Assembly: GCF_023278185.1 (NCBI RefSeq)
Contig: NZ_CP066356.1
Span: forward strand, 5,634,001 to 5,698,000
Direction: 5' to 3'
Length of the DNA stretch: 64,000 nt
DNA from: Bradyrhizobium elkanii USDA 76
GTDB lineage: Bacteria > Pseudomonadota > Alphaproteobacteria > Rhizobiales > Xanthobacteraceae
The position numbers were made by a program, and so were the translations under genes. This document shows, piece after piece, positions 9,687-18,973 of this stretch (positions are counted from its first letter, which is position 1; the number at the start of each line of letters is the position of its first letter). A model generated the notes under the pieces. The model was not told the DNA's origin, did not search any database, and worked only from the letters and a program-made list of their open reading frames with translations.

Positions 9687-11438
9687 TCAGCCCTCGAACG
9701 CTTCCGCTGACGCGCGCGAGGTGCGCGCCACCAGCGTCTCGTCGGGCGCCGGCAACGCCTTGCCGAAATCGCGGAAGCGGTTGGTGATGGGATAGCGGCG
9801 GTCGCGGCCGAAATTCTTCCGCGTCACCTTCACCCCTGGCGCCGCCTGCCGCCGCTTGTATTCGGCGACGTTGAGCAGGCGATCGACCCGGGCCACCACA
9901 TCGCGGTCGAAGCCGGCTTCGATGATGGCCGCCAGCGGCTCCTCGCGCTCGACCAGCCGTTCGAGGATCGCGTCCAGCACGTCGTAGGGCGGCAGCGAAT
10001 CCTGGTCGGTCTGGTTCTCGCGCAACTCCGCGGTCGGCGGCCGGATGATGATGTTGACCGGGATCACCTCGCCTGACGGGCCGAGCGCGCCGTCCGGCTT
10101 CCAGCCGTTGCGCAGGCTCGACAGGCGGAACACCTCGGTCTTGTAGATGTCCTTGATCGGATTGAAGCCGCCGTTCATGTCGCCATACAGCGTGGCGTAG
10201 CCGACCGACATCTCCGACTTGTTGCCGGTGGTCACCACCATGGCGCCGGTCTTGTTGGAGATCGCCATCAACAGCGTGCCGCGGGCGCGCGCCTGCAAAT
10301 TCTCCTCGGTGATGTCGCGCTCCAGCCCCTTGAACACCGGCGCCAGAATCGTCTCGAAGCCGTTCACGGCATCGGCGATCGGCAGGATCTCGTAGCGGAT
10401 GCCGAGCGCCGCGGCGAGCTTGGCGGCATCGTCGAGCGACACCTGCGCGGTGTAGCGGAACGGCAGCATCACGCCGCGCACCTTGTCGGCGCCGAGCGCA
10501 TCGACCGCGATCGCCGCGCACAGCGCCGAGTCGATGCCGCCGGAGACGCCGAGCAGCACGCCGGGAAAACCGTTCTTGCGGACATAGTCGCGCAGTCCGA
10601 GCACGCAGGCCGCGTAATCGGCCTTGTCGCCCTCGAGCTGCGCCGTGATCGGCCCGTTGCAGCGCCAGCCGTCGGCGGTCTTGCGCCAGGTCAGCGTCGT
10701 GATGTTCTCCGCGAACGCCGGAAGCTGCGCCGCGACGGAGAGATCGGCATTCAGCGCGAACGAGGCGCCGTCGAAGATCAGCTCGTCCTGGCCGCCGACC
10801 TCGTTGAGATAGACCAGCGGCAGTCCGCTCTCGGTGACGCGCGCCACCACGATCGACAGCCTGAGGTCGGCCTTGTCGCGGGCATAGGGCGAGCCGTTCG
10901 GCACCACCAGAATCTCGGCGCCGGTCTCGGCGAGACATTCGACGACGTTCTCGTACTCTTCGGACTCCTCGAGCCAGATGTCCTCGCAGATCGGCACGCC
11001 GATGCGCACGCCGCGCACCGTCACCGGACCCGGCGCCGGGCCGCGCGCGAACAGCCGCTTCTCGTCGAACACGCCGTAATTCGGCAGATTGGCCTTGAAG
11101 CGCAGCGCGGCGATGCGGCCGCCGTCGAGCAGCGCGCAGGCATTGTAGAGCTTGTCGTCCTCGACCCAGGGCGTGCCGATCAGCATCGCCGGGCCGCCAT
11201 CCCTGGTCTCGCGCGCCAGTTCCTCGATCGCGGCGCGGCAGGCCGACTGGAACGCCGGCTTGAGCACCAGATCCTCCGGCGGGTAGCCGGCGATGAACAG
11301 CTCCGACAGCACCACGAGGTCGGCGCCGTCGGCCTTGGCCGCCTCGCGCGCGGCGCGCGCCTTCGCGGCGTTGCCGGTGACGTCGCCGACCGTCGGATTG
11401 AGTTGCGCCAGGGTGATCTTGATCTGTTGTTCGCTCAT
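9687..11438 (-). CDS. nadE: Glutamine-dependent NAD+ synthase
   Basis: A 583-residue two-domain enzyme. The N-terminal nitrilase-like glutaminase has its triad at LSELFIAGYPPEDL (Glu), RFKANLPNYGVFDE (Lys) and VPICEDIW (Cys). The C-terminal ATP-pyrophosphatase has the P-loop LGVSGGIDSALCA. It amidates deamido-NAD with ammonia channelled from glutamine, the last step of NAD synthesis. The ATG at 11438 (MSEQQIKITLAQLNPTVGD) is the natural start; the longer frame to 11513 reads through a hairpin. It is convergent with the DUF2865 gene. Confidence 0.95.
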   Translation of the reverse strand: MSEQQIKITLAQLNPTVGDVTGNAAKARAAREAAKADGADLVVLSELFIAGYPPEDLVLKPAFQSACRAAIEELARETRDGGPAMLIGTPWVEDDKLYNACALLDGGRIAALRFKANLPNYGVFDEKRLFARGPAPGPVTVRGVRIGVPICEDIWLEESEEYENVVECLAETGAEILVVPNGSPYARDKADLRLSIVVARVTESGLPLVYLNEVGGQDELIFDGASFALNADLSVAAQLPAFAENITTLTWRKTADGWRCNGPITAQLEGDKADYAACVLGLRDYVRKNGFPGVLLGVSGGIDSALCAAIAVDALGADKVRGVMLPFRYTAQVSLDDAAKLAAALGIRYEILPIADAVNGFETILAPVFKGLERDITEENLQARARGTLLMAISNKTGAMVVTTGNKSEMSVGYATLYGDMNGGFNPIKDIYKTEVFRLSSLRNGWKPDGALGPSGEVIPVNIIIRPPTAELRENQTDQDSLPPYDVLDAILERLVEREEPLAAIIEAGFDRDVVARVDRLLNVAEYKRRQAAPGVKVTRKNFGRDRRYPITNRFRDFGKALPAPDETLVARTSRASAEAFEG

Positions 11439-11480
11439 ACGCTTAAGTTGTCCTGCACAACAGCAAACTTCAATCACCTT

Positions 11481-11519
11481 CCGGTCATGGTGCGATTGCA
11501 GAAATCGCACCATGACCGG
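11481..11519. repeat. Perfect hairpin, 17-bp stem, between dgkA and nadE
   Basis: CCGGTCATGGTGCGATT at 11481-11497 pairs exactly with 11503-11519, loop GCAGA. It lies 43 bp upstream of nadE and downstream of dgkA on the same strand, so it may end the dgkA transcript or structure the nadE leader. There is no clear T run. Confidence 0.8.
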
Positions 11520-11533
11520 CGGGAGCTGCTTTT

Positions 11534-11582
11534 GAGCATGATCTGATCGGAAAACCGGTTCCCACTTTTCCGGATCATGCTC
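11534..11582. repeat. Rhizobiales intergenic palindrome (GAGCATGATC family)
   Basis: A 49-bp element with ends GAGCATGATC and GATCATGCTC and the internal block AAAACCGGTTCCCACTTTTCC. This sequence type is widely repeated between genes in Bradyrhizobium and other Hyphomicrobiales. It is 5 bp beyond the dgkA stop. Confidence 0.8.
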
Positions 11583-11587
11583 GGGAA

Positions 11588-11941
11588 TCAGAACGCGCCC
11601 ATGCGTTCGGCGAGGGCGAACAGCCAGAACACCCCGGCCATGACGAGCGCGACGCCGACCGCGGCCGAGCCCATGTCCTTGACCCGCCCGATCTGCGGAT
11701 CGTGATCCATGGTCAGGCGATCGGCGAGCTTCTCGATCGCGGTGTTGAGCAGCTCGATGACGAGCACCAGCACCACGGTTGCGACCAGCTCGACCCGGCG
11801 CATCACGGTGGCGCCGACCAGCCAGGCCAGCGGCAGCGACAGCGCCAACGCCACCACCTCCTCGCGAATCGCCTGCTCCGAGCGAATGGCGAATGCCAGC
11901 CCGTTGCGCGAGTTGATGGTGGCTCGCCAGAACCTCAGCAA
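11588..11941 (-). CDS. dgkA: Diacylglycerol kinase
   Basis: A 117-residue integral membrane protein of the small prokaryotic DgkA family, which phosphorylates diacylglycerol to phosphatidate. It shows the core motifs IELLNTAIEKLADR and VKDMGSAAV and three hydrophobic helices. The only usable in-frame start is TTG at 11941 (or the next codon, CTG), because a stop lies a few codons upstream. This TTG sits inside a tandem repeat array that fills the spacer to the upstream DAHP synthase, with a GGGGG run about 7 bases before it as a possible ribosome binding site. Confidence 0.88.
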   Translation of the reverse strand: MLRFWRATINSRNGLAFAIRSEQAIREEVVALALSLPLAWLVGATVMRRVELVATVVLVLVIELLNTAIEKLADRLTMDHDPQIGRVKDMGSAAVGVALVMAGVFWLFALAERMGAF

Positions 11942-12028
11942 GTCACTGCCCCCAAGTCACGTCCCAAGTCACCAGCCCCAAGTCACCTGCCCCAAGTCAC
12001 CTGCCCCAAGTCACCTGCCCCAAATCAC
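11939..12028. repeat. Tandem array of seven CAAGTCAC units
   Basis: The 8-mer CAAGTCAC starts at 11939, 11953, 11965, 11979, 11993 and 12007, plus a one-mismatch copy at 12021 (CAAATCAC). Spacing is 14 bp except for one 12-bp step. On the minus strand the unit reads GTGACTTGGGGCAG. The array spans exactly from the DAHP synthase stop codon (12025-12027) to the dgkA start codon (11939-11941). Units are too short and too similar throughout for CRISPR. Confidence 0.92.
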
Positions 12029-13413
12029 AACCCCGCGGCGGCCGGCATCGGCTTGACCTTGCCGGCGCGCTCCTGCTTCAAGAGCTCGGCGATCAGGAAG
12101 GCCATGTCGATCGACTGCTCGGCATTGAGGCGGGGATCGCAGACCGTGTGGTAGCGGTCGTTGAGGTCCTCATCGGTGATGGCGCGCGCGCCGCCGATGC
12201 ATTCGGTGACGTCCTGTCCGGTCATCTCCAGATGCACGCCGCCGGCATGGGTGCCTTCGGCAGCGTGGATCTGGAAGAACGACCTCACCTCCGACAGCAC
12301 GCGGTCGAACGGCCGCGTCTTGTAGCCCGAGGTCGAGGTGATGGTGTTGCCGTGCATCGGATCGCACGACCACACCACCTTGCGCCCTTCCCGCTGCACG
12401 GCGCGGATCAGGCCCGGCAGATGGTCGCCGACCTTGTCGGCGCCGAACCGGTTGATCAGGGTCAGGCGCCCCGGCTCATCTTCGGGATTGAGGATATCGA
12501 TCAGCTTCAGCAGCTCGTCGGGCTTCAGCGACGGGCCGCATTTCAGGCCGATCGGATTCTTGATGCCGCGGAAATATTCGACATGGCCGTGATCGAGCTG
12601 GCGGGTGCGATCGCCGATCCAGATCATGTGGCCGGAGGTCGCGTACCAGTCGCCGGTGGTGGAATCGACCCGCGTCATCGCCTGCTCGTAGCCGAGCAGC
12701 AGCGCTTCGTGGCTGGTGTAGAAATCGGTGGCGCGCAGCTCGGGATGGCTCTCGAGGTCGAGGCCGCAGGCGCGCATGAAGTTCAGCGCATCCGAGATGC
12801 GGTCGGCCAGCTCCTTGTAGCGGCGGGACTGCGGCGAATCTTTCAGGAAGCCGAGCATCCACTGATGCACGCTGCCGAGATTGGCGAAGCCGCCGGTCGC
12901 GAACGCGCGCAGCAGGTTCAGCGTCGCGGCGGATTGGCGATAAGCCATCAGCTGGCGCTGCGGATCGGGAATGCGCGCTTCCGGCGTGAAGGCGATGTCG
13001 TTGACGATGTCGCCGCGATAGCTCGGCAGCTCGACGTCGCCCTGCTTCTCGGTCGGCGACGAGCGCGGCTTTGCGAACTGGCCGGCGATGCGGCCGACCT
13101 TCACCACCGGCAGCGCGCCGGCATAGGTCAGCACGACCGCCATCTGCAGGAAGACGCGGAAGAAGTCGCGGATGTTGTTGGCGCCGTGTTCGGCAAAGCT
13201 CTCGGCGCAGTCGCCGCCCTGCAGCAGGAAGGCCTCGCCGGCGGCGACCCGCCCCAGCGCCTTCTTCAGGCTGCGCGCCTCGCCCGCGAACACCAGCGGC
13301 GGAAAGGTCGCCAGCTGGGCCTCGACATCGGCCAATGCCTTGGCATCGGGATAATCGGGCACCTGCAGCACCTTCTTGGCGCGCCAGCTATCGGGTGTCC
13401 ACCGCTCGGACAT
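12025..13413 (-). CDS. aroG: Class II 3-deoxy-7-phosphoheptulonate synthase
   Basis: A 462-residue plant/mycobacterial-type (class II) DAHP synthase, the first step of the shikimate pathway, joining phosphoenolpyruvate and erythrose 4-phosphate. Motifs include [14 protein letters not shown] at the N-terminus, [11 protein letters not shown] (about residue 63), [23 protein letters not shown] and GGVHLEMTG. Class I enzymes are shorter and lack these. The stop codon lies inside the tandem repeat array leading into dgkA. Confidence 0.93.
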   Translation of the reverse strand: MSERWTPDSWRAKKVLQVPDYPDAKALADVEAQLATFPPLVFAGEARSLKKALGRVAAGEAFLLQGGDCAESFAEHGANNIRDFFRVFLQMAVVLTYAGALPVVKVGRIAGQFAKPRSSPTEKQGDVELPSYRGDIVNDIAFTPEARIPDPQRQLMAYRQSAATLNLLRAFATGGFANLGSVHQWMLGFLKDSPQSRRYKELADRISDALNFMRACGLDLESHPELRATDFYTSHEALLLGYEQAMTRVDSTTGDWYATSGHMIWIGDRTRQLDHGHVEYFRGIKNPIGLKCGPSLKPDELLKLIDILNPEDEPGRLTLINRFGADKVGDHLPGLIRAVQREGRKVVWSCDPMHGNTITSTSGYKTRPFDRVLSEVRSFFQIHAAEGTHAGGVHLEMTGQDVTECIGGARAITDEDLNDRYHTVCDPRLNAEQSIDMAFLIAELLKQERAGKVKPMPAAAGL

Positions 13414-13564
13414 GAGGTCAACTCCTGAGCAAAAACCGCAACTTAATCACGGCATGAGGAAAGCCCGGCTTATACACAGGGCCCCGCTTTCCCGCTAGAA
13501 GGATTCCTGCAATCTGGTCAAGCCCTTGCAGGGAAATCCGAATTCGCATTTGGTAGAGCATAGC

Positions 13565-14491
13565 ATGAATGCCGTGGAAATCGCCGTGGCCTCCGCCGCG
13601 CTGGACGACGTTTTTAGCGACGACATCGTCGTGCCGGCCGCGGACGGCTATCCGCTCGCCGCGACGCTGTTCCTGCCGCGCGGCACGCGGCGCCACGCCG
13701 TCCTGATCAATTCGGCAACCGCCGTGCCCCGCAAGGTCTATCGCGGCTTTGCCGGCTACCTCGCCCGCCGCGGCGCGGCGGTGCTGACCTACGACTACCG
13801 CGGCACCGGCGACAGCCGGCCGATGGCGGCGACCGGCCTTAACAAGCCGAAATCGCTGGCCGGCTTCAAGGCCACGATGGCGGACTGGGCCGCGCTCGAC
13901 GCCACCGCGGCGGTGAACTGGATGCGCGAGCGCTACCGCAACCTCCCCTTCGCCTATGTCGGACACTCCTTCGGCGGCCAGGCCCTCGGGCTGCTGGCCA
14001 ACAATGCCGAGATCCCGCGCGCGCTCCTGATCGCCTCGCAGGCGGCCTATTGGAAGCTGATGGCCTCGCCCGAGCGCTACCGCGTCGTCGCCTTCATGAA
14101 CGGCGTCGGCCTGCCGCTGGCGCGCACGCTCGGCTATCTGCCCGCCTGGGCCGGCCTCGGCATGGACCTGCCGAGGGGCGCGTTCGAGCAATGGCGGAGC
14201 TGGCTGATGCGGGAGCGCTATCTGCTCGATGATGCCACGCTGACGGCGCGCGAAAATTTTCCGAAGTTCAAGGGCAGGCTCCGCGCGCTTGTCATGACCG
14301 ACGACATCTGGGCGACGCGGCCGGCGGTCGAGTTGCTGTGCTCCGCCTTCACGTCGATCACGCCCGAGATCATCTTGATCCGTCCCGCCGATGCCGGCGC
14401 GAAAGCGATCGGCCATTTCGGCTTCTTCCGCAGCGAACACCGCGATGCGCTGTGGCGTGGCGCCGCGGAGTGGCTCGAGGCGGAGGGATAA
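13565..14491 (+). CDS. Alpha/beta-fold hydrolase
   Basis: A 308-residue hydrolase with the nucleophile elbow GHSFGG (about residue 140), an oxyanion/strand motif YDYRGTGDS, a likely acid in the strand region near LIRPADAG and the catalytic His in IGHFGF near the C-terminus. No signal peptide is evident, so it is probably cytoplasmic. It resembles the predicted esterases of COG4757, but the substrate is unknown. The ATG at 13565 was preferred over an upstream TTG. It is divergent from the DAHP synthase. Confidence 0.8.
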   Translation: MNAVEIAVASAALDDVFSDDIVVPAADGYPLAATLFLPRGTRRHAVLINSATAVPRKVYRGFAGYLARRGAAVLTYDYRGTGDSRPMAATGLNKPKSLAGFKATMADWAALDATAAVNWMRERYRNLPFAYVGHSFGGQALGLLANNAEIPRALLIASQAAYWKLMASPERYRVVAFMNGVGLPLARTLGYLPAWAGLGMDLPRGAFEQWRSWLMRERYLLDDATLTARENFPKFKGRLRALVMTDDIWATRPAVELLCSAFTSITPEIILIRPADAGAKAIGHFGFFRSEHRDALWRGAAEWLEAEG

Positions 14492-14508
14492 GCGCGGGCT
14501 CTCTCCGC

Positions 14509-14632
14509 CGTCGTCCTGGCGAAAGCCAGGCCCCACAACCACCGCATTTGGATTGTGAATGGGATCGCGGCCCCAACGCCGTGCCGCAATGATCACCTGG
14601 GGTAATAGGTCCTGGCCTTCGCCAGGACGACG
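14509..14632. repeat. Palindromic repeat (CGTCGTCCTGGC family)
   Basis: Outer arms CGTCGTCCTGGCGAAAGCCAGG and CCTGGCCTTCGCCAGGACGACG are near-perfect reverse complements, each also a small hairpin on its own. It lies just after the hydrolase gene and is related in layout to the next element at 14721-14844. Confidence 0.75.
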
Positions 14633-14720
14633 ATGAGGATGGCTTTCGCGCGATGCGATGCACCGCTGCGTAGCTCATCCCGCTGTCATCGCCCGGTTCG
14701 CACTTGCTGGCCACATCGGT

Positions 14721-14844
14721 GTCGTCCCGGCGAAGGCCGGGACCCATGCTCCGCGGCGCTCGTTGTTATCGGGACTCGTCGTTCCACCATCGCGCAACAA
14801 ATGATCATTCGTGGTTATGGGTCCGGCTTTCGCCGGGGCGACAC
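14721..14844. repeat. Second palindromic repeat of the same layout
   Basis: Arms GTCGTCCCGGCGAAGGCCGG and CCGGCTTTCGCCGGGGCGAC enclose a variable centre. With the preceding element it fills most of the 14492-14974 spacer, in which I see no gene. Confidence 0.7.
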
Positions 14845-14974
14845 CGGACGTATTGCGCCGCCGGTGAGACATACTTTCGCATTGTCGCGACATGAATCGC
14901 CCGAGCCTTGCTCTTCAACTTGGATCCGCGGTCAAAATGATGGGTATCGCTTCGCTCCACCCCTCCTGCCAGTC

Positions 14975-15328
14975 TCACACCACCTTGCGCGGCGCCGCCG
15001 TCGCCGCATCACCTGTGTTCGGCGTCCCGGTCGGCTCGATCAGCAGCAGATGCACCTCTTCCTTTGCGACCGGCCGGTGCTCGACGCCTTTTGGCACGAT
15101 GTACATCTGCCCGGGAGTTAGCGTGACGGTGCGATCGCGCAGCTCGATGTCGAGGATGCCTTTCAGGACGAGGAAGAAGTCGTCGGTGTCGTCGTGCTTG
15201 TGCCAGACGAACTCGCCCTGCACCTTCACCACCATGACGTCGCAGGCATTGAATTGCGCGACGGTGCGCGGCGACCAGTGATCGGAGAATGTCGACAGTT
15301 TCTGCGAAAGATCGATCGCGCCGCTCAT
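14975..15328 (-). CDS. Cupin domain protein
   Basis: A 117-residue single-domain cupin. The first metal motif is FVWHKHDDTDDFFLVLKG (two His plus Glu-position Asp), the second LTPGQMYIVPKGVEHRP (His). The ATG at 15328 (MSGAIDLSQKL) is preceded by a GGAGGC-like site; the frame extends further but reads non-coding sequence. Role unknown; small cupins of this type are often sugar or aromatic acid isomerases, dioxygenases or binding proteins. Confidence 0.8.
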   Translation of the reverse strand: MSGAIDLSQKLSTFSDHWSPRTVAQFNACDVMVVKVQGEFVWHKHDDTDDFFLVLKGILDIELRDRTVTLTPGQMYIVPKGVEHRPVAKEEVHLLLIEPTGTPNTGDAATAAPRKVV

Positions 15329-15385
15329 GATGCCTCCGGGTCCGGGCCAGCCTGCCGGACTCGTTAGCTCAGCCGTGCGACGCAC

Positions 15386-15595
15386 TCAATGCACGCCCCT
15401 TAATCTCTCCGGATAAGCACTCGGCTCATTGTGCCCCTTGATATCGCAAGGCGCTTCTCCGTTGGTGGCTCGCCGCGCCAGCAGTTCCTTTTCGGCCTGA
15501 TACCAGAGCTGATCCATCTTGCCCGGCGGCTCGCCGGCGTCCTTCCACAATTCGTAGGCGCGGGTCCGGATCTCCTGCTCGGTTGGGCCTCTCAT
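15386..15595 (-). CDS. DUF2934 domain-containing protein
   Basis: A 69-residue protein whose first half (IRTRAYELWKDAGEPPGKMD, then WYQAEKELL) matches the short helical DUF2934 domain common in rhizobia. The ATG at 15595 follows AGGGAG at good spacing, in preference to a TTG five codons earlier. Function unknown. Confidence 0.8.
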   Translation of the reverse strand: MRGPTEQEIRTRAYELWKDAGEPPGKMDQLWYQAEKELLARRATNGEAPCDIKGHNEPSAYPERLRGVH

Positions 15596-16052
15596 GCGCG
15601 GCTCCCTCAATTTGAGACATCAAACTGTTTGAGAGTGGAACGGACAGTATAGCGCAAGGTTCCAGGGTGCGCGAGACGGCCGCGCGCCGAGGGCGCGTCT
15701 GCACAAGCGCCGCTGCGCGAAACCGCGTTCGATTTGAGCGCGCGAAGCGGCCCCGGGAAAAGCCGCCGATGGATATGCATGTCAACAAGGGTGCCCTAAT
15801 TCGCGGGCGCACGAAGCGCGGCCGTCGGCGCCGGTCTTGCGGAGGCGCGCTACCCCTTCTGAGGTATGAAACCTTTTGCCCGCTTCCGCAGACAAAAACT
15901 CATCAGGATTTTGTCACGACCTTCCTGGGGCTAGAGACAGCGCCGTCCGCATGTATTTTAAGCGGGCGGCGTTGGGCTGTCAGGCAGAGCTCGTTCCCCG
16001 CTCGCGATCGCCAGAGAGCACCTGGACGGCAGCGCCGGCCCGCGGGTTACCG
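15596..16052. other. Spacer without a recognisable gene
   Basis: 457 bp between the DUF2934 gene and the end of gor. Open frames here are continuations of reading frames opposite real genes; none has a ribosome binding site with a recognisable product. I see no tRNA or strong hairpin. Confidence 0.5.
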
Positions 16053-17438
16053 CTACTCCGCCGCCTGGCGCACGTGGCGCGCGGTCGGCGTCCGCATCGT
16101 CACCAGCTCTTCGGAGGCGGTCGGATGCAGCGCGATGGTGGCGTCGAAATCGGCCTTGGTCGCCTTCATCTTGACGGCGATCGCGACGGCCTGGGTGATT
16201 TCGGCGGCGCCATCACCGACGATATGGCAGCCGAGCACGCGGTCGCTCGCGCCGTCGACCACGAGCTTCATCAGCACGCGGGTGTCGCGGCCGGACATCG
16301 TCGCCTTGATCGGGCGGAAATCGGTCTTGTAGATGTCGACGTGGCTGAACTGCGCCCGCGCCTCTTCCTCCGTCAGACCAACGGTGCCGACCTCCGGCTG
16401 CGAGAACACCGCGGTCGGGATTGTGGCGTGGTCGACCTGGACCGGGCGCTTGCCGAACACGGTGTCGGCGAAGGCATGGCCCTCACGGATGGCAACCGGG
16501 GTCAGATTGGTGCGGTGGGTGACGTCGCCGACCGCGTAGATGTTGTCGACCGAGGTCTTCGACCAGCCGTCGACCTGGATGCCGCCATTGGCGGGATTGA
16601 TGGCGACGCCCGCGGTCTCCAGTCCGAGACCCCGGACATTGGGATGCCGGCCGATCGCGAACATCACCTGGTCGGAGGCGATGCTCGAACCATCAGACAA
16701 ATGGGTGGTGAAGTCACGGCCGTGCTTGTCGATCTTCGCCACCGTGCGGCCGGTGATGATGGTGATGCCGCGCTTCTCCATCTCGGCGCGGACATGCTTG
16801 CGCACGTCCTCGTCGAAGCCGCGCAGGATGTTGTCGCCGCGATAGATCACCGTGACGTCGGAGCCGAAGCCGGCGAAGATGCCGGCGAACTCCAGCGCGA
16901 TGTAGCCGCCGCCCTGGATCACGATCCGCTTCGGCAGCTCCTTGAGGTGAAACGCCTCGTTGGAGGAGATCACGTGCTCGATGCCGGGCACGATCGGCCC
17001 GTGATTGGGCGCGCCGCCGGTGGCGATCAGGATGTACTTCGCCGTCACCTTCTCGCCGGTGGCGAGTCTGATGGTGTGGGTATCCTCCAGCACCGCGCGG
17101 GTCTTCACGATCCGTGCGCCCGACTTCTCGACATTGCTGGTGTAGGCGCCCTCGAGCCGGGCGATCTCCTTGTCCTTGTTGGCGACCAGCGTCGTCCAGT
17201 CGAACGAGACCTGCCCGATGCTCCAGCCGAAGCCGACCGCGTCCTCGATCTCGTCGTGGACGTGGCTGCCGATCACGAACAGTTTCTTCGGCACGCAGCC
17301 GCGGATCACGCAGGTGCCGCCCATCCGGTACTCTTCGGCGACCATGACCTTCGCGCCGTAGCCGGCGGCGATGCGGGCGGCACGAACGCCGCCCGAACCA
17401 CCACCGATGACAAACAGGTCGACGTCAAACTCGGCCAT
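16053..17438 (-). CDS. gor: Glutathione-disulfide reductase
   Basis: A 461-residue flavoprotein that reduces glutathione disulfide with NADPH. It has the FAD-binding GGGSGGVRAARIAA, the redox-active disulfide GGTCVIRGCVPKK, the NADPH-domain GGGYIALEFAG, and the C-terminal HPTASEE in which His acts on the thiol. The IRG variant between the cysteines is typical of alphaproteobacterial and plant-like enzymes. The ATG at 17438 begins the FAD fold; the longer frame reads into a repeat. Confidence 0.93.
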   Translation of the reverse strand: MAEFDVDLFVIGGGSGGVRAARIAAGYGAKVMVAEEYRMGGTCVIRGCVPKKLFVIGSHVHDEIEDAVGFGWSIGQVSFDWTTLVANKDKEIARLEGAYTSNVEKSGARIVKTRAVLEDTHTIRLATGEKVTAKYILIATGGAPNHGPIVPGIEHVISSNEAFHLKELPKRIVIQGGGYIALEFAGIFAGFGSDVTVIYRGDNILRGFDEDVRKHVRAEMEKRGITIITGRTVAKIDKHGRDFTTHLSDGSSIASDQVMFAIGRHPNVRGLGLETAGVAINPANGGIQVDGWSKTSVDNIYAVGDVTHRTNLTPVAIREGHAFADTVFGKRPVQVDHATIPTAVFSQPEVGTVGLTEEEARAQFSHVDIYKTDFRPIKATMSGRDTRVLMKLVVDGASDRVLGCHIVGDGAAEITQAVAIAVKMKATKADFDATIALHPTASEELVTMRTPTARHVRQAAE

Positions 17439-17493
17439 TCTTGCACCCAACCTTGGCAACCACGCCGGAAATCGGCTCTTGCAACTGGTTCCC

Positions 17494-17590
17494 CTGATCC
17501 TGAGGAGCCCGCGAAGCGGGCGTCTCGAAGGATGGAGGCCACAGAGGGGCCTCATGGTTCGAGACGCGCTCCGCGCTCCTCACCATGAGG
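17494..17590. repeat. Intergenic palindromic repeat, related to 3461-3565
   Basis: Contains CCTGAGGAGC, a hairpin GCCCGCGAAGCGGGC, GTCTCGAA, a central GAGGCC/GGCCTC pair, TTCGAGAC and GCTCCTCACC, a palindromic layout shared with the element after the LOG gene. It separates gor from the DUF2059 gene. Confidence 0.7.
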
Positions 17591-17609
17591 GTCCAATAGC
17601 GCCGCGCGC

Positions 17610-18143
17610 TCAGATATCCTTGCCGCGCTTCTTCATCTCGGCCTTGAACTGGGCGTTGACGATCACGCCAAACTGCTGCGCCCACTGCTGCATATATTGC
17701 AGCGAATCGTTGATTGCCTTGGGCTCGGAGGTCAAAAGCTTCTGACCGAGCGGCGTCTTGTAGAAGATCACGAGATCCTTGAGCTCCTGCTCGGTGAACT
17801 CGGCGGCGTAGAGCTGCGCCATGCCCTCGCCGATTTCCTTCTCGCTGCCAGCCAGATTCTTGGCGACGACCAGCGCAACCTCGTTGAGATCCTTCTGGTA
17901 GTTCAGGTACTGCTGCAGCAGACCGGTCTTGGTCTTCTCGATGATTCCCGGAACGGCGCCTGCATACATCACCGCGACGTTCTTCATCGTCAGGATTTCC
18001 TTGGCGTATCCGATCGCCGCGGGGGTCGACTGCTTGACGTCCTTGGGCATGGCGGGCAACTGCGGCTGCTGCGCCATCGCCGGTGCGAGCGCCAGTCCAG
18101 CCGCCAGGGCCGCAGCCGACAAAAGTCCCGAAAAACGCTTCAT
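17610..18143 (-). CDS. DUF2059 domain-containing periplasmic protein
   Basis: A 177-residue protein with a Sec signal peptide (MKRFSGLLSAAALAAGLALA, cleavage after PAMA). The C-terminal half (ELKDLVIFYKTPLGQKLL) is the DUF2059 signature; function unknown. The ATG at 18143 was chosen because the signal peptide starts there. It lies 23 bp downstream of rpiA on the same strand, so it is likely co-transcribed with it. Confidence 0.85.
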   Translation of the reverse strand: MKRFSGLLSAAALAAGLALAPAMAQQPQLPAMPKDVKQSTPAAIGYAKEILTMKNVAVMYAGAVPGIIEKTKTGLLQQYLNYQKDLNEVALVVAKNLAGSEKEIGEGMAQLYAAEFTEQELKDLVIFYKTPLGQKLLTSEPKAINDSLQYMQQWAQQFGVIVNAQFKAEMKKRGKDI

Positions 18144-18166
18144 TCCAAGTCTCCTTGCTTGCGGCC

Positions 18167-18865
18167 TCATGGCCGTTCAACAACCCGAATTCCCTGCGCG
18201 CCGGCCAGCACGGCGACGCTGCCAAGCCCAATGAACAGGCCGTGTTCGACCACGCCTGGAATCACGCTGAGCAGACCGGCAAGACGCGGCGGATCGCCGA
18301 TCCGGCCGAGATGGGCATCGACGATCCAGTGGCCGCCATCGGTGACAAAAACGTGACCGTCCTTGCCCTTCCGGATCAGCATTTCGCCGGACACGCCGGC
18401 CTTAGCGAATGCCCGCGCCATCGCGGCCTGCGTTGCAGCCAGCCCGAACGGGATCACCTCGACCGGCAGCGGGAAGCGGCCGAGCACGTCGACCCATTTG
18501 CTGTCGTCGGCGATCACGATCATGCGATCACTGGCGGCCGCGACGATTTTCTCGCGCAGCAGCGCACCGCCGCCGCCCTTGATCAGGTTGAGCGCCGGGT
18601 CGATCTCGTCGGCGCCGTCGATGGTGAGGTCGAGATGGTCGATCTCGTCCAGCGTGGTCAGCGGAACGCCGCAGCGGATCGCATCCGCGCGGGTCGCTTC
18701 CGAGGTCGGCACGCCGATCACCTTCATGCCCGCACGGACCTTCTCGCCGAGCAGCTCGACGAAGTGCTTGGCGGTCGATCCGGTGCCGAGCCCGAGCTTC
18801 ATGCCGTCGCGCACCTCTTCGAGCGCGCGCGCCGCCGCCTGGCGTTTCAGTGCGTCCATGTCCAC
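18167..18865 (-). CDS. rpiA: Ribose-5-phosphate isomerase A
   Basis: A 232-residue enzyme interconverting ribose 5-phosphate and ribulose 5-phosphate in the pentose phosphate pathway. Motifs: [12 protein letters not shown] (phosphate loop), [10 protein letters not shown] (catalytic Asp) and [11 protein letters not shown] (catalytic Lys/Glu). The GTG at 18865 has GAGGGG about 10 bases upstream; an ATG two codons later (18859) is an equally possible start. Confidence 0.94.
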   Translation of the reverse strand: MDMDALKRQAAARALEEVRDGMKLGLGTGSTAKHFVELLGEKVRAGMKVIGVPTSEATRADAIRCGVPLTTLDEIDHLDLTIDGADEIDPALNLIKGGGGALLREKIVAAASDRMIVIADDSKWVDVLGRFPLPVEVIPFGLAATQAAMARAFAKAGVSGEMLIRKGKDGHVFVTDGGHWIVDAHLGRIGDPPRLAGLLSVIPGVVEHGLFIGLGSVAVLAGAQGIRVVERP

Positions 18866-18973
18866 GTGCCGACAACCCCTCGGTTGGTCCGTTACGGGCC
18901 GCCATCGGGTGGCCCGGCGGGCGCATATCTAGCGTCGTTTTGCAGGCAGGAATAGCGGCAAGCGGACCAGTCT

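Noticed and set aside
11939..12028. Possible CRISPR array
   Set aside because: Units are 12-14 bp with no unique spacers; it is a simple tandem repeat.
15876..17588. 570-codon plus-strand frame opposite gor
   Set aside because: Antisense shadow of a complete glutathione reductase.
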